The notes under the pieces were generated by a model. The model did no database searches, was not told where the DNA came from, and worked only from the letters and a program-made list of their open reading frames with translations. Positions 56,036 to 63,882 of a stretch of DNA of 64,000 nt are shown in pieces; position 1 is the stretch's first letter, and each line of letters starts with the position of its first letter. The position numbers and the translations under genes are program-made. The DNA lies in the NCBI GenBank assembly GCA_021771815.1, contig JAETOE010000007.1, positions 1 to 64,000 on the forward strand, in the 5' to 3' direction. This DNA comes from Roseburia hominis. GTDB lineage: Bacteria > Bacillota > Clostridia > Lachnospirales > Lachnospiraceae.

Positions 56036-57538
56036 ATGAAAATTAATTATAATATTTCAGCAGCGATTTCCAATAAGCATCTGCTTGGAATCGAGAATAA
56101 CTTAAGCCAGTCGATGGAGCGGCTTTCTTCCGGTCTTAAGATTAACCATTCGAAGGATAACCCGGCAGGAATGGCGATTTCACATAAGATGCAGGTGCAG
56201 ATCAACGGACTTGACCGGGCGTCCTCGAATGCGTCCGATGGAATTTCCGTCATTCACATTGCGGACGGAGCGCTAAATGAGACTACGAGTATTTTGCAGC
56301 GTATGAGAGAACTCTCCGTACAGGCGGCGAACGATGCGACGATGTCCTTGAGCGATAAACAGGCTATCCAGAAGGAAATTGCCTCGTTAAAGGAAGAGGT
56401 AGACCGTATTTCCACAGACACGGAGTACAATACGAAGGCACTTTTGGACGGATCGCTTGATACAAGAGTCTATACAAAGCATGCAGGTCGCGTGCAGATT
56501 TCCGACCAGATCGAGCCGGGCACTTACAAGGTGCAGGTTCTTGAGGCGGCGACGCAGGCGCAGGTGACGTCTTCTGCCAACTTTAACAGCACGGCGCAGA
56601 TCGGTACTTCCGGTACAATGAAAATCAACGGTTCCGAGGTTGCGATCAGTGCGACGGACAGCTATGAAGAGGTATATGAGAAGATTCGTAATGCCGGTGC
56701 GATTGGTGAGACGACGGTAGAGCGCGCGGCAGACGGCTCGCTTACATTTACGGCGGACGCATATGGCGCGGGAGCAAATCTCGCGATCACGTTTGATAAT
56801 GAGGCACTTGCAAATAAGCTGAGTTTGTCGGATGCGTCGGGCAATAACGGCGTGGTTCAGAATCCGGATACAGGGGAATGGGTCTACGGAAGGCTGGAGA
56901 CGGACGCTGCGACCGGAAAGACAAATGTATTGGTGCCGACCGGAACGAATATGAAGTTAAACGATGTGGCGGATTGGGAAGGCTTTACGTCGTCTGCGAC
57001 GGCAGTGTGCGACGGAAATCGTGTCACGATTACAGATATTGGCGACGTATCTTTATCGTTTCTTGTGGAAGCAGGCTATCAGCAGGATCCTGCCGACCCG
57101 ACGGATACGACGGGCGGCGCGCTTGAGTTCGAGGTGACAGAGCTTGGAAGCATGACGCTTCACATCGGCGCGAATATGGATCAGAATATGGAGATTCGGA
57201 TTCCCGAGGTATCCTGCAAGAGTCTCTATATTGATGACATGGATGTGACGACCGTGACCGGAGCGGATCGCGCGATGGCGAGCCTTGACGATGCGATTGC
57301 AAGAGTCAGCGAGGTGAGATCAAGGCTTGGCGCTTACGAGAACCGTCTCGAGTACTCCACGGAGAGCCTGGATGCGTTTGAGGAGAATATGACCGGAGCA
57401 ATGTCCCGTCTGACCGATGTGGATATGGCAGAGGAAATGACGAACTATACACATCAGAATGTATTGAATCAGGCAGCGATCTCTGTGTTGACACAGGCGA
57501 ATGATCTTCCGCAGCAGGTACTGCAGATTTTACAGTAA
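56036..57538 (+). CDS. Flagellin
   Basis: The filament subunit. The 500-residue protein has conserved N-terminal D0/D1 (about 1-140: LSQSMERLSSGLKINHSKDN, then MQVQINGLDRASSNASDG) and C-terminal D1/D0 (about 405-500: SEVRSRLGAYENRLEYS, then NVLNQAAISVLTQANDLPQQ). The central 140-400 region is a variable surface domain. It is exported by the flagellar type III system, so no signal peptide is expected. The C-terminus is the binding region for the FliS-like chaperone encoded next. Confidence 0.97.
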   Translation: MKINYNISAAISNKHLLGIENNLSQSMERLSSGLKINHSKDNPAGMAISHKMQVQINGLDRASSNASDGISVIHIADGALNETTSILQRMRELSVQAANDATMSLSDKQAIQKEIASLKEEVDRISTDTEYNTKALLDGSLDTRVYTKHAGRVQISDQIEPGTYKVQVLEAATQAQVTSSANFNSTAQIGTSGTMKINGSEVAISATDSYEEVYEKIRNAGAIGETTVERAADGSLTFTADAYGAGANLAITFDNEALANKLSLSDASGNNGVVQNPDTGEWVYGRLETDAATGKTNVLVPTGTNMKLNDVADWEGFTSSATAVCDGNRVTITDIGDVSLSFLVEAGYQQDPADPTDTTGGALEFEVTELGSMTLHIGANMDQNMEIRIPEVSCKSLYIDDMDVTTVTGADRAMASLDDAIARVSEVRSRLGAYENRLEYSTESLDAFEENMTGAMSRLTDVDMAEEMTNYTHQNVLNQAAISVLTQANDLPQQVLQILQ

Positions 57539-57573
57539 TGGGCGTTTGGGAAGTGTAGGAACGGAGGTCCGTG

Positions 57574-58050
57574 TTGAAAAAGGAACAGATTGGGGACTTT
57601 ACGAGAAGGATCAGTCAGTGCAACCGCAGTGGGCTGGTAGTGATTATGTATGACATTTTCTTTGCCTATCTTGACGATGCGAAAGCGGCGTATGAGGCGG
57701 AGGCGTGGGATGATTATAAAGAAGCGCTGCGCGGAGGAGAGCGTGTGCTCAGCGAATTGATATCGTCGCTCAATTTCTCCTACGATATGGCGAAGAATCT
57801 CTACAGCATCTATGTATTCTGCCGGGATTCGCTCGCAAAGTCCATGTATAAAAGGAATCTGACAGATATGGCGCATGCCCGCCGGCTCATGGAAAAGCTT
57901 TATGATGGCTTTGTCCATGCTGCCGCGCAGGATACGTCGGAGCCGCTGATGAAGAATACCCAGCAGGTGTATGCCGGATATACTTACGGGCGGGATAATC
58001 TGGTAGAGACTTGTCAGGACTCAGATATTTCCAGAGGGTTTTTTGCATAA
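57574..58050 (+). CDS. FliS-like flagellar export chaperone
   Basis: A 158-residue helical protein. It shares the FliS pattern of an N-terminal LVVIMYDIFFAYLDDAKAAY helix (matching the IxLLYDG-type helix) and later amphipathic helices (GGERVLSELISSLNFSYDMA, NLYSIYVFCRDSLAKSMYK). FliS caps the flagellin C-terminus before export. The start is TTG 57574, spaced 6 bp from GGAGG; GTG 57571 is too close. It directly follows flagellin. The terminator begins inside its last codons. Confidence 0.8.
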   Translation: MKKEQIGDFTRRISQCNRSGLVVIMYDIFFAYLDDAKAAYEAEAWDDYKEALRGGERVLSELISSLNFSYDMAKNLYSIYVFCRDSLAKSMYKRNLTDMAHARRLMEKLYDGFVHAAAQDTSEPLMKNTQQVYAGYTYGRDNLVETCQDSDISRGFFA

Positions 58051-58295
58051 AAATCCTCTGGATTTTTTGTATAAGAATGATTGGTTTCATAATTTTTGAT
58101 ACTCGCCAGCAGGAATTTGTAACGCATCTGTACAGAGTTCAGTTCATAAATGTAGCAGTCGATCAGATCGGGATCGATGACATTTTCCAGATTGCGGTAG
58201 GCGTCCTGCAGGTCCTGGGCGGTCTGGTGGAGATCGTTTATAAGCAGAGTATAATGGTTATCATTCGTTTTTTCATTTTGAAAAAAACGCAGCAT
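58014..58295 (-). CDS. DUF2508 family protein (YaaL-like)
   Basis: A 93-residue small protein with the DUF2508 pattern: LLINDLHQTAQDLQDAYRNL, then YIYELNSVQMRYKFLLASIK. Function unknown; in Firmicutes it usually lies next to bofA and recR, and bofA is indeed 266 bp away here on the opposite strand. GGGAGGATGT precedes the ATG. Its 3' end overlaps that of the FliS-like gene by 37 bp. Confidence 0.82.
   Translation of the reverse strand: MLRFFQNEKTNDNHYTLLINDLHQTAQDLQDAYRNLENVIDPDLIDCYIYELNSVQMRYKFLLASIKNYETNHSYTKNPEDFYAKNPLEISES
58031..58069 (+). terminator. Terminator of the flagellin/FliS-like transcript
   Basis: CCAGAGG (58031-58037) pairs with CCTCTGG (58055-58061) with inner TTTTT/AAAAA pairing, then ATTTTTTG. 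The stem includes the FliS-like stop codon. Confidence 0.8.
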
Positions 58296-58561
58296 ACATC
58301 CTCCCAGTCTTTGTGCGCTGCCTATAGATAAGGCAGGTCTGTTGTTTATTATATCTATATTCAGAGTATGAACAAATAAATCCTATTCTATACAAATTTC
58401 GGAAAAAAATAGAAAATCCACATCTGCGCCGGTGCTTTCAAACAGTGTAAGGCATTATGAAAACTCAAGTAATATCTCTGCTGGGAGAGATAAAGGTCAT
58501 AAAATATGCCGGACAGTCATAATAATAGAAAAATGACATCGGGAGAGAAGTGTATTAGAAT

Positions 58562-58831
58562 ATGTCGATGACTGCGTATGGTATACTGGCGGGGAGCTGC
58601 GCGTTGGTGCTTGGAATTTCGGTATTAAAGCAACGGGCACAGATTGTGCTCAATTTTCTGGTGCGGATGGTGCTTGGTGTCTTTGGTATTGTGATCGTGA
58701 ACCATCTGCTTAAAACACAGGGGATTTCTATGGCGGTCGGTCTTAACCCGCTTACGCTTTTGACAACCGGGACCCTTGGATTTGGCGGGGTTGCGCTGTT
58801 ATATGCGATCTTGCTGCTTCAAATTTTGTGA
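58562..58831 (+). CDS. BofA-family membrane protein
   Basis: An 89-residue protein with hydrophobic helices at about 6-22, 30-50 and 62-88, and the BofA pattern NFLVRMVLGVFGIVIVN and GLNPLTLLTTGTLGFGGVAL. In Bacillus BofA holds the sigma-K processing protease SpoIVFB inactive in sporulation. Presence here points to a spore-forming lineage. The ribosome binding site GGGAGAG is rather far (about 13 bp) from the ATG. Confidence 0.88.
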   Translation: MSMTAYGILAGSCALVLGISVLKQRAQIVLNFLVRMVLGVFGIVIVNHLLKTQGISMAVGLNPLTLLTTGTLGFGGVALLYAILLLQIL

Positions 58832-58867
58832 AAAGTTTACGAATGTAGACAAAATGTGCAAAAACTA

Positions 58868-58896
58868 TAGACAAAGTAAAACGGGATTGTTATAAT
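58868..58896 (+). promoter_or_regulatory. Promoter of the Tad pilus operon
   Basis: TAGACA (58868-58873), 17 bp, TATAAT (58891-58896). A GGATT/AATCC inverted repeat (58884-58899) overlaps the -10. A second TAGACA lies about 20 bp upstream. Confidence 0.65.
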
Positions 58897-58927
58897 CCGA
58901 TTTACAAACAAGTAAGAGAGGTGATGA

Positions 58928-59380
58928 ATTGGGGAAGTTGCGACACTGACATTGCTGACGGTTCTTGTACTGGCAGTGATGGAGGACTTCCGGGAGATGA
59001 AGATCAGTAACCGGCTGATTGCTTCCGGGCTTATTTTAGGACTTGCACTCCGCATTATGGGGGAAGGCAGTGCAGGTATTGTTCATTTCCTGGTGAACAT
59101 TTCTATTCCGGTTATCTTTCTATTTCTTTTATTTCAAATGCGCGCGTTGGGCGCAGGCGATATCAAGTTATTTTCCGTAGCTGGTGGATTTTTGACAATA
59201 AGGCAACTGCTTTATGTGATGCTCGCAGCCTTTTTTTCGGCGGCGTTCATTGGTCTGGGAAAGCTGTTGTACGAGAAGCGGGCTGCGGGGATATTCAGAC
59301 ATCAGAGGACTCTGATACATTTTTCAACATCGATACTGATTGGATATTTTATTGTGGTCTGGGGGTGTGCCATTGAGTAG
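58928..59380 (+). CDS. Tad prepilin peptidase (TadV/CpaA-like; probable AUU start)
   Basis: A 150-residue A24 membrane peptidase that cleaves the Flp prepilin leader. The first catalytic Asp is in VMEDFREMKISNRLI, the second in MRALGAGDIKLFSVAGGF (GxGD motif), with about four membrane helices. In frame the only normal start is TTG 58952, which has no ribosome binding site and trims the first helix. GAGGTGAT (58918-58925) is ideally spaced for ATT 58928. TGA at 58925 blocks any longer frame. Head of the Tad operon, overlapping tadZ by 8 bp. Confidence 0.82.
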   Translation: MGEVATLTLLTVLVLAVMEDFREMKISNRLIASGLILGLALRIMGEGSAGIVHFLVNISIPVIFLFLLFQMRALGAGDIKLFSVAGGFLTIRQLLYVMLAAFFSAAFIGLGKLLYEKRAAGIFRHQRTLIHFSTSILIGYFIVVWGCAIE

Positions 59381-60533
59381 AATTGAGGTGGCTGTCTGTG
59401 ACACGGATACAGAGTACCGCGACAGATTTGTCACATACCTGATCGAGCACAGGGCAGGGGAGTATGCAGTGCACGCATTCTCGTCGCCGGAGCTTTGGGC
59501 AAAGAGGTCAGAGGAGGAAAAAATAGACGTTGCAGTCTGCGGGATGGGCTTTGCGGAGGCAGGGAGAGCTGCGGCTGCACGTGGGATTCCGGTTCTTTTT
59601 CTTAGAGAGACGATGCCAAAAGTGCAGGAGGAGCCGGGCATGGTCGCGGAAGCGGGCGGATACCGTGTTGTGGGAACAGAGAAGTATCAATCCGCGGAAG
59701 CAGAATATCCGTCGATTAGGGCGGAAGACCGGCTAATCGGGGCGGAGGAATACCCGTCAGCGGTAAGGGCGGCGGATGTGTTCCGGTATCAGCCTATAGA
59801 GATAATCTTACACGAAGTACAGGTACTTTTGGGTGTGCCGGAGAAAAGGAGACAGAGCATGACGGCGGGAACGGAGGTCATTGGCGTGTATTCTCCAATT
59901 TGTCACGAGATGCAGATGCCCTTTTCGCTTGTGCTTGCGCGGACGCTTGCGGAGAAGAGGAAGGTGCTGTACGTCAATCTCATGGAGCATTCCGGTTTTC
60001 TGGAACTGTTCGGACTGACGGGAGGATACGATCTGGGGGATGTAGTGCTTGCGATCCGGCGGAATCGTTTTCCGGAGGACGTGTTCTTAAAAGGGGTCTA
60101 TGAGGCGGAGGGAATTCATTATCTTCCACCGTTTGATAATCCCGAAGATTTAATGGAATTTTCAGTGACAGATTATGATGCATTTCTGGAATTTGTGGAG
60201 AGACAGACGGATTATGATGCACTGGTGATTGATTTTGGAGCGGGAATGCGGGAACTTGCAAGAGCGCTCGAGGCATGTACGAGTATTTATTGTCTGATGA
60301 AGAACGGCTATTTTTATGAATGTCAGATGAATCACTTCTTAAGATACCTTGCGCGGGAACAGGGGGAAGAGATGAAAGAGCGGCTTCACGTGGTGCAGCT
60401 CCCGTTTTCCGCAAAAAAAATCCGCACAGGCATAGATGTATACAGGCAGCTTCTTTGGAGTGAGTTTGGAGATTATGTCAGGGAATATTTGGCGGGGGTG
60501 CACATGAGAATCAGTGATGGGAGGTGTGTATGA
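59373..60533 (+). CDS. TadZ/CpaE-like pilus localisation protein with lost P-loop
   Basis: A 386-residue protein. The N-terminal 90 residues look like a degenerate receiver domain (IEVAVCDTDTEYRDRFVTYL). From about 165 a ParA/MinD-like fold follows, but the expected SPKGGVGKT is VIGVYSPICHEMQMPF (169-184), with no Gly-Lys-Thr. Later strands read ALVIDFGAGM (Walker-B-like) and SIYCLMKN. CpaE homologues place the Tad machine in the cell. TTG 59373 with GGGGGTG upstream is the start; the stop overlaps a mini-ORF. Confidence 0.8.
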   Translation: MSRIEVAVCDTDTEYRDRFVTYLIEHRAGEYAVHAFSSPELWAKRSEEEKIDVAVCGMGFAEAGRAAAARGIPVLFLRETMPKVQEEPGMVAEAGGYRVVGTEKYQSAEAEYPSIRAEDRLIGAEEYPSAVRAADVFRYQPIEIILHEVQVLLGVPEKRRQSMTAGTEVIGVYSPICHEMQMPFSLVLARTLAEKRKVLYVNLMEHSGFLELFGLTGGYDLGDVVLAIRRNRFPEDVFLKGVYEAEGIHYLPPFDNPEDLMEFSVTDYDAFLEFVERQTDYDALVIDFGAGMRELARALEACTSIYCLMKNGYFYECQMNHFLRYLAREQGEEMKERLHVVQLPFSAKKIRTGIDVYRQLLWSEFGDYVREYLAGVHMRISDGRCV

Positions 60534-60583
60534 GAATATTGGAGGAGATGTATAAGGAAATTGCAGATGGGAGGTGCATATGA
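60530..60583 (+). CDS. 17-codon mini-ORF coupling tadZ to tadA
   Basis: ATG 60530 overlaps the tadZ stop (ATGA), and its own stop TGA overlaps the tadA ATG 60580 in the same way. GGGAGGTG lies 5 bp before it. The peptide MRILEEMYKEIADGRCI mirrors both the tadZ C-terminus (MRISDGRCV) and the tadA N-terminus (MRISDGEIRKL), so it looks born by duplication of the junction. It may only relay ribosomes. Confidence 0.5.
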   Translation: MRILEEMYKEIADGRCI

Positions 60584-61812
60584 GGATATCAGATGGCGAG
60601 ATCCGGAAGCTGCGCGACGAGATCATGCAGGAGATTGACCTGACCAGGCAGCTTGGGGATGAGGAGGTATATCGTCTGGTGGAGGAACACGCGGGGCGGT
60701 TTTCCAGAGAGAGAATGCTTACGCTAAGGGAGCGCGACGAACTGGAGCAGTTCTTGTTCCATTCGATGCGCAAGCTCGATGTGCTGCAGGAACTGTTGGA
60801 AGACAAGGAGATTACCGAAATTATGGTGAATGGCGCCGACCATATTTTCTATGAGAAAGGAGGCAGACTCTACGAATCAGACAGGCACTTTTCTTCGAAA
60901 GAGAAACTGGGTGATGTGATACAACAGATGGCAGGCTACAGTAACCGTATGGTGAACGAGGCGTCGCCGATCGTGGACACGAGGCTTGCAGACGGCTCGC
61001 GTGTGAATATTGTGCTTGAACCGGTTGCACTTGACGGGTCAGCCATCTCCATCCGCAAATTTCCAGAGTGTCCAATCGGCATGGCAGATCTGATTCGAAT
61101 GGGTTCGCTGACCGGGGAGGCGGCAGAGTTTTTAAGAGCGTTGGTGTGCTCGGGGTACAATATTTTCATTTCGGGCGGAACCGGCTCGGGGAAGACAACG
61201 TTTTTGAATGCGCTGTCTCAATATATTCCAAGGGAGGAGCGGATTATTACCATCGAGGATTCGGCAGAACTGCAGTTATTGGACAAGCCCAATCTGGTTC
61301 GCCTTGAGACGAGAAATGCCAATACGGAAGGGGTTGTTCCGATCACGATCCGTGATCTGATCCGTACGGCGCTTCGTATGCGTCCCGAGCGGATTGTAGT
61401 AGGGGAGTGCAGGGGCGCGGAAGCGCTCGACGTCCTACAGGCAATGAATACGGGGCATGACGGAAGTCTTTCGACCGGACACGCGAATTCCTGCCGCGAT
61501 ATGTTAAGCCGCCTTGAGACAATGGTGCTTATGGGGATGGAACTGCCGCTTCCGGCAATCCGAAGCCAGATCGCATCGGGAATCGACATTCTGGTGCATC
61601 TGGGGAGACTGCGGGATAAAAGCCGCCGCGTGCTTAGTATTGCGGAGATTATCGGAATGACGGACGGGGAGATTGCTTTGAGGGAGTTGTTCCGCTTTGA
61701 GGAGACAGGGGAGGAATGCGGCCTTGTGCAAGGGGCGCTTGTGCGGACGGCAGGTCTACAGAATACGGAAAAGTGCCGGAGAGCAGGCTTTTTGTCGGAG
61801 GGGGTGATGTAG
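60580..61812 (+). CDS. Tad pilus assembly ATPase TadA/CpaF
   Basis: A 410-residue secretion ATPase driving Flp pilus assembly. It has an N-terminal helical domain (about 1-110), Walker A GGTGSGKT at 199-206, Asp box EDSAELQLLDKPNLVRLE, Walker B RMRPERIVVGECRGAEALDV and the His box TGHDGSLSTGHAN. ATG 60580 is spaced 5 bp from GGGAGG; GTG 60574 lies inside that site. It overlaps the mini-ORF stop and ends 2 bp before tadB. Confidence 0.95.
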   Translation: MRISDGEIRKLRDEIMQEIDLTRQLGDEEVYRLVEEHAGRFSRERMLTLRERDELEQFLFHSMRKLDVLQELLEDKEITEIMVNGADHIFYEKGGRLYESDRHFSSKEKLGDVIQQMAGYSNRMVNEASPIVDTRLADGSRVNIVLEPVALDGSAISIRKFPECPIGMADLIRMGSLTGEAAEFLRALVCSGYNIFISGGTGSGKTTFLNALSQYIPREERIITIEDSAELQLLDKPNLVRLETRNANTEGVVPITIRDLIRTALRMRPERIVVGECRGAEALDVLQAMNTGHDGSLSTGHANSCRDMLSRLETMVLMGMELPLPAIRSQIASGIDILVHLGRLRDKSRRVLSIAEIIGMTDGEIALRELFRFEETGEECGLVQGALVRTAGLQNTEKCRRAGFLSEGVM

Positions 61813-61814
61813 AC

Positions 61815-62552
61815 ATGGATTATCGGAAATATCAGCTTGGGGTGAAGGAGAAGCTTCTCTGTCTGGCGGCGGGCAGTGCGCTCAACGGTATAATTGCATG
61901 GCTGTTCTACCGCTCTCTCTGGGGGATGGTTTTAGTGCCTGCCGTGTATATTGTATGCAGGGGAAGATATGAGGAAATGCAGCAAAAGAAGCGGACAGAG
62001 AAGCTTCTTGGTGAATTCAAGGATACGATGCAGGCGGTATCGGCGGCGCTTCTTGCGGGGTATTCCATGGAGAATTCCTGGCGGGAGGCAGAAAAGGAGC
62101 TTTTTGGCCTGCACGGGAAAGATTGTCTTATGCTTGCGGAGGTACATCGCATGAATGAGGCGGTGCGGATGAATGAACCGCTTGAGAAGGCGCTCGGAGA
62201 ATTTGCAGAGCGCAGCGGTTGTGAGGAGATTGAGAGCTTTGCCGAGGTATTTTCGTTTGCGAAGAGGAGCGGGGGCGATTTTGCCAGGATTATCCGCACG
62301 ACGACGCAGAAGCTTATCGGGCGTATGGAGGTAGAGCGGGAGATTGCTACCGTGCTTGCGGGCAAAAAGCTGGAGGGAAGGATCATGAATGTTATGCCGC
62401 TTGGAATTTTGGCATATCTGACATTCACGTCGGGGGATTTTCTTGAGGTGCTGTACGGTAATGTATTGGGAATCGTGATTATGAGTACGGCGCTTGGAAT
62501 CTATCTGGCGGCAATTAAGCTTTCGGAACATATTCTTGACATTCAGGTGTAG
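61815..62552 (+). CDS. Tad pilus inner-membrane platform protein TadB-like
   Basis: A 245-residue type II secretion F-domain protein. Two helices near 18-50 and two near 195-245 flank the cytoplasmic GspF-like domain (DTMQAVSAALLAGYSMENSW, then VFSFAKRSGGDFARIIRTTT). ATG 61815 is 2 bp after the tadA stop, with GGAGGGGGTGATG upstream. Pairs with the following TadC-like protein as the platform for the pilus. Confidence 0.88.
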   Translation: MDYRKYQLGVKEKLLCLAAGSALNGIIAWLFYRSLWGMVLVPAVYIVCRGRYEEMQQKKRTEKLLGEFKDTMQAVSAALLAGYSMENSWREAEKELFGLHGKDCLMLAEVHRMNEAVRMNEPLEKALGEFAERSGCEEIESFAEVFSFAKRSGGDFARIIRTTTQKLIGRMEVEREIATVLAGKKLEGRIMNVMPLGILAYLTFTSGDFLEVLYGNVLGIVIMSTALGIYLAAIKLSEHILDIQV

Positions 62553-62581
62553 CCGCCGGAGTAAAGGGGGATGAGAGAGCC

Positions 62582-63868
62582 ATGATTGTGTGTGCGGTGG
62601 TATTGGCGGCGTGCGTGCTGCTTGGACTCATATGCCGCAGGAGTCTGTCGGAGATGAGAAAGAAAATGCTTGGGGTGATAGCGGCAAGTGCTCTGATTGG
62701 TCTGGCAGCGGGAGTGTCGGATAGCGGCAGTCCGGTACTTACGGACGGGAATCTTCTGCAGAGGAAGCCGAACGGCGGGGGAAGCTACGGCGCGGATCTG
62801 AGCCTGTATGTAGACGGAGAGAAGGAAGGGGCGGACTATCATGTCGATGTCCCCGAGCAGCTTCTTACCGTCAGGGAAGAACAGGTATATCTTGACGCGG
62901 CTGAGGAAGAGATTACAGAGGAATTTCCGGGGGAGAATGCATCCGTAAACTGCATTCGAAAGAGAGTCAGAATAAGGGACAGCTATCAGAACGGCAAGGT
63001 GGATGCGGAGTGGAGCTTTGACAATTACCGGATTATGGACGCATCGGGCAATGTGGTCGCTAAAGAGCTTTCCGATGAAGGGGAATTGGTGCGGGCGCGC
63101 GTCCTGTTAAGCTGCGGGAAAACGGAGCGTGTGACAGAGTTTTATTTTCAGGTGTTCCCGGAAGTTCTGGGCGAGCAGGAACGTTTTTTGCAGCAGTTGG
63201 AAAGAGAACTGTCAGAACAGGGGAAGAAGACGGGAGAAGCTTTTTTGACGCTTCCTGATGCGGTGGGAGAGCATCGGCTTCTCTGGGAGGAGAGGGCGGC
63301 GCATACGCCGGAGAAGATGCTTCTTTTTGGGGGTGTTCTGGCGGGATTTGTGCCGGCGGTTGTGCGGAGCAGGGAAGAACAGGCCCGGAAGAAACGGGAA
63401 TGTCTGTTGGAATTAGAGTATCCGGATATGGTGAGTAAGCTGGCGCTGCTTCTTGGATCGGGTATGACGATGCAGGGGGCATTTCGCAAAATTGCGTTTT
63501 CTTACGAGAAGAAGCGGAAAGTGCATAGGGTACGGGAGATGCCGGTATATGACGAGATGATGATTGCATGCCGTGAAATGGAAAGCGGTGTGGGAGAGCA
63601 GAAGGCGTATGAACATTTTGGGGAGCGCTGCGGGGGAGCCATGTATCGGAAATTTGCAAATATCCTGACACAAAATTTGAAGAAGGGAAGCCAGGGAGTA
63701 GTAGCTCTCCTGGAGCAGGAAGCGGAAAACGCTTTCGAGGAGCGGAAGCGTGCGGCAAAACGCTATGGGGAGGAAGCGGGAACAAAGCTTCTCTTTCCGA
63801 TGATGATAATGTTGGGAATTGTGATGGTGATTCTGATTATTCCGGCAGTATTTGCATTTCAGATTTAG
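62582..63868 (+). CDS. TadC-like platform protein with a large extracytoplasmic insert
   Basis: A 428-residue protein. N-terminal helices (about 1-18 and 30-47) are followed by about 190 polar residues (55-240: YVDGEKEGADYHVDVPEQLL, ASVNCIRKRVRIRDSYQNGK) that by topology lie outside the membrane. Then come a helix (about 243-262), a GspF-like domain (LEYPDMVSKLALLLGSGMTM, FANILTQNLKKGSQGVVALL) and a final helix. The insert is not part of standard TadC. AAAGGGGGATGAG lies before the ATG. It ends 14 bp before the pilin gene. Confidence 0.85.
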   Translation: MIVCAVVLAACVLLGLICRRSLSEMRKKMLGVIAASALIGLAAGVSDSGSPVLTDGNLLQRKPNGGGSYGADLSLYVDGEKEGADYHVDVPEQLLTVREEQVYLDAAEEEITEEFPGENASVNCIRKRVRIRDSYQNGKVDAEWSFDNYRIMDASGNVVAKELSDEGELVRARVLLSCGKTERVTEFYFQVFPEVLGEQERFLQQLERELSEQGKKTGEAFLTLPDAVGEHRLLWEERAAHTPEKMLLFGGVLAGFVPAVVRSREEQARKKRECLLELEYPDMVSKLALLLGSGMTMQGAFRKIAFSYEKKRKVHRVREMPVYDEMMIACREMESGVGEQKAYEHFGERCGGAMYRKFANILTQNLKKGSQGVVALLEQEAENAFEERKRAAKRYGEEAGTKLLFPMMIMLGIVMVILIIPAVFAFQI

Positions 63869-63882
63869 AATAGGAGGTTGCT

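Noticed and set aside
60574..60579. GTG 60574 as the tadA start
   Set aside because: It lies within the GGGAGGTG ribosome binding site; ATG 60580 is properly spaced.
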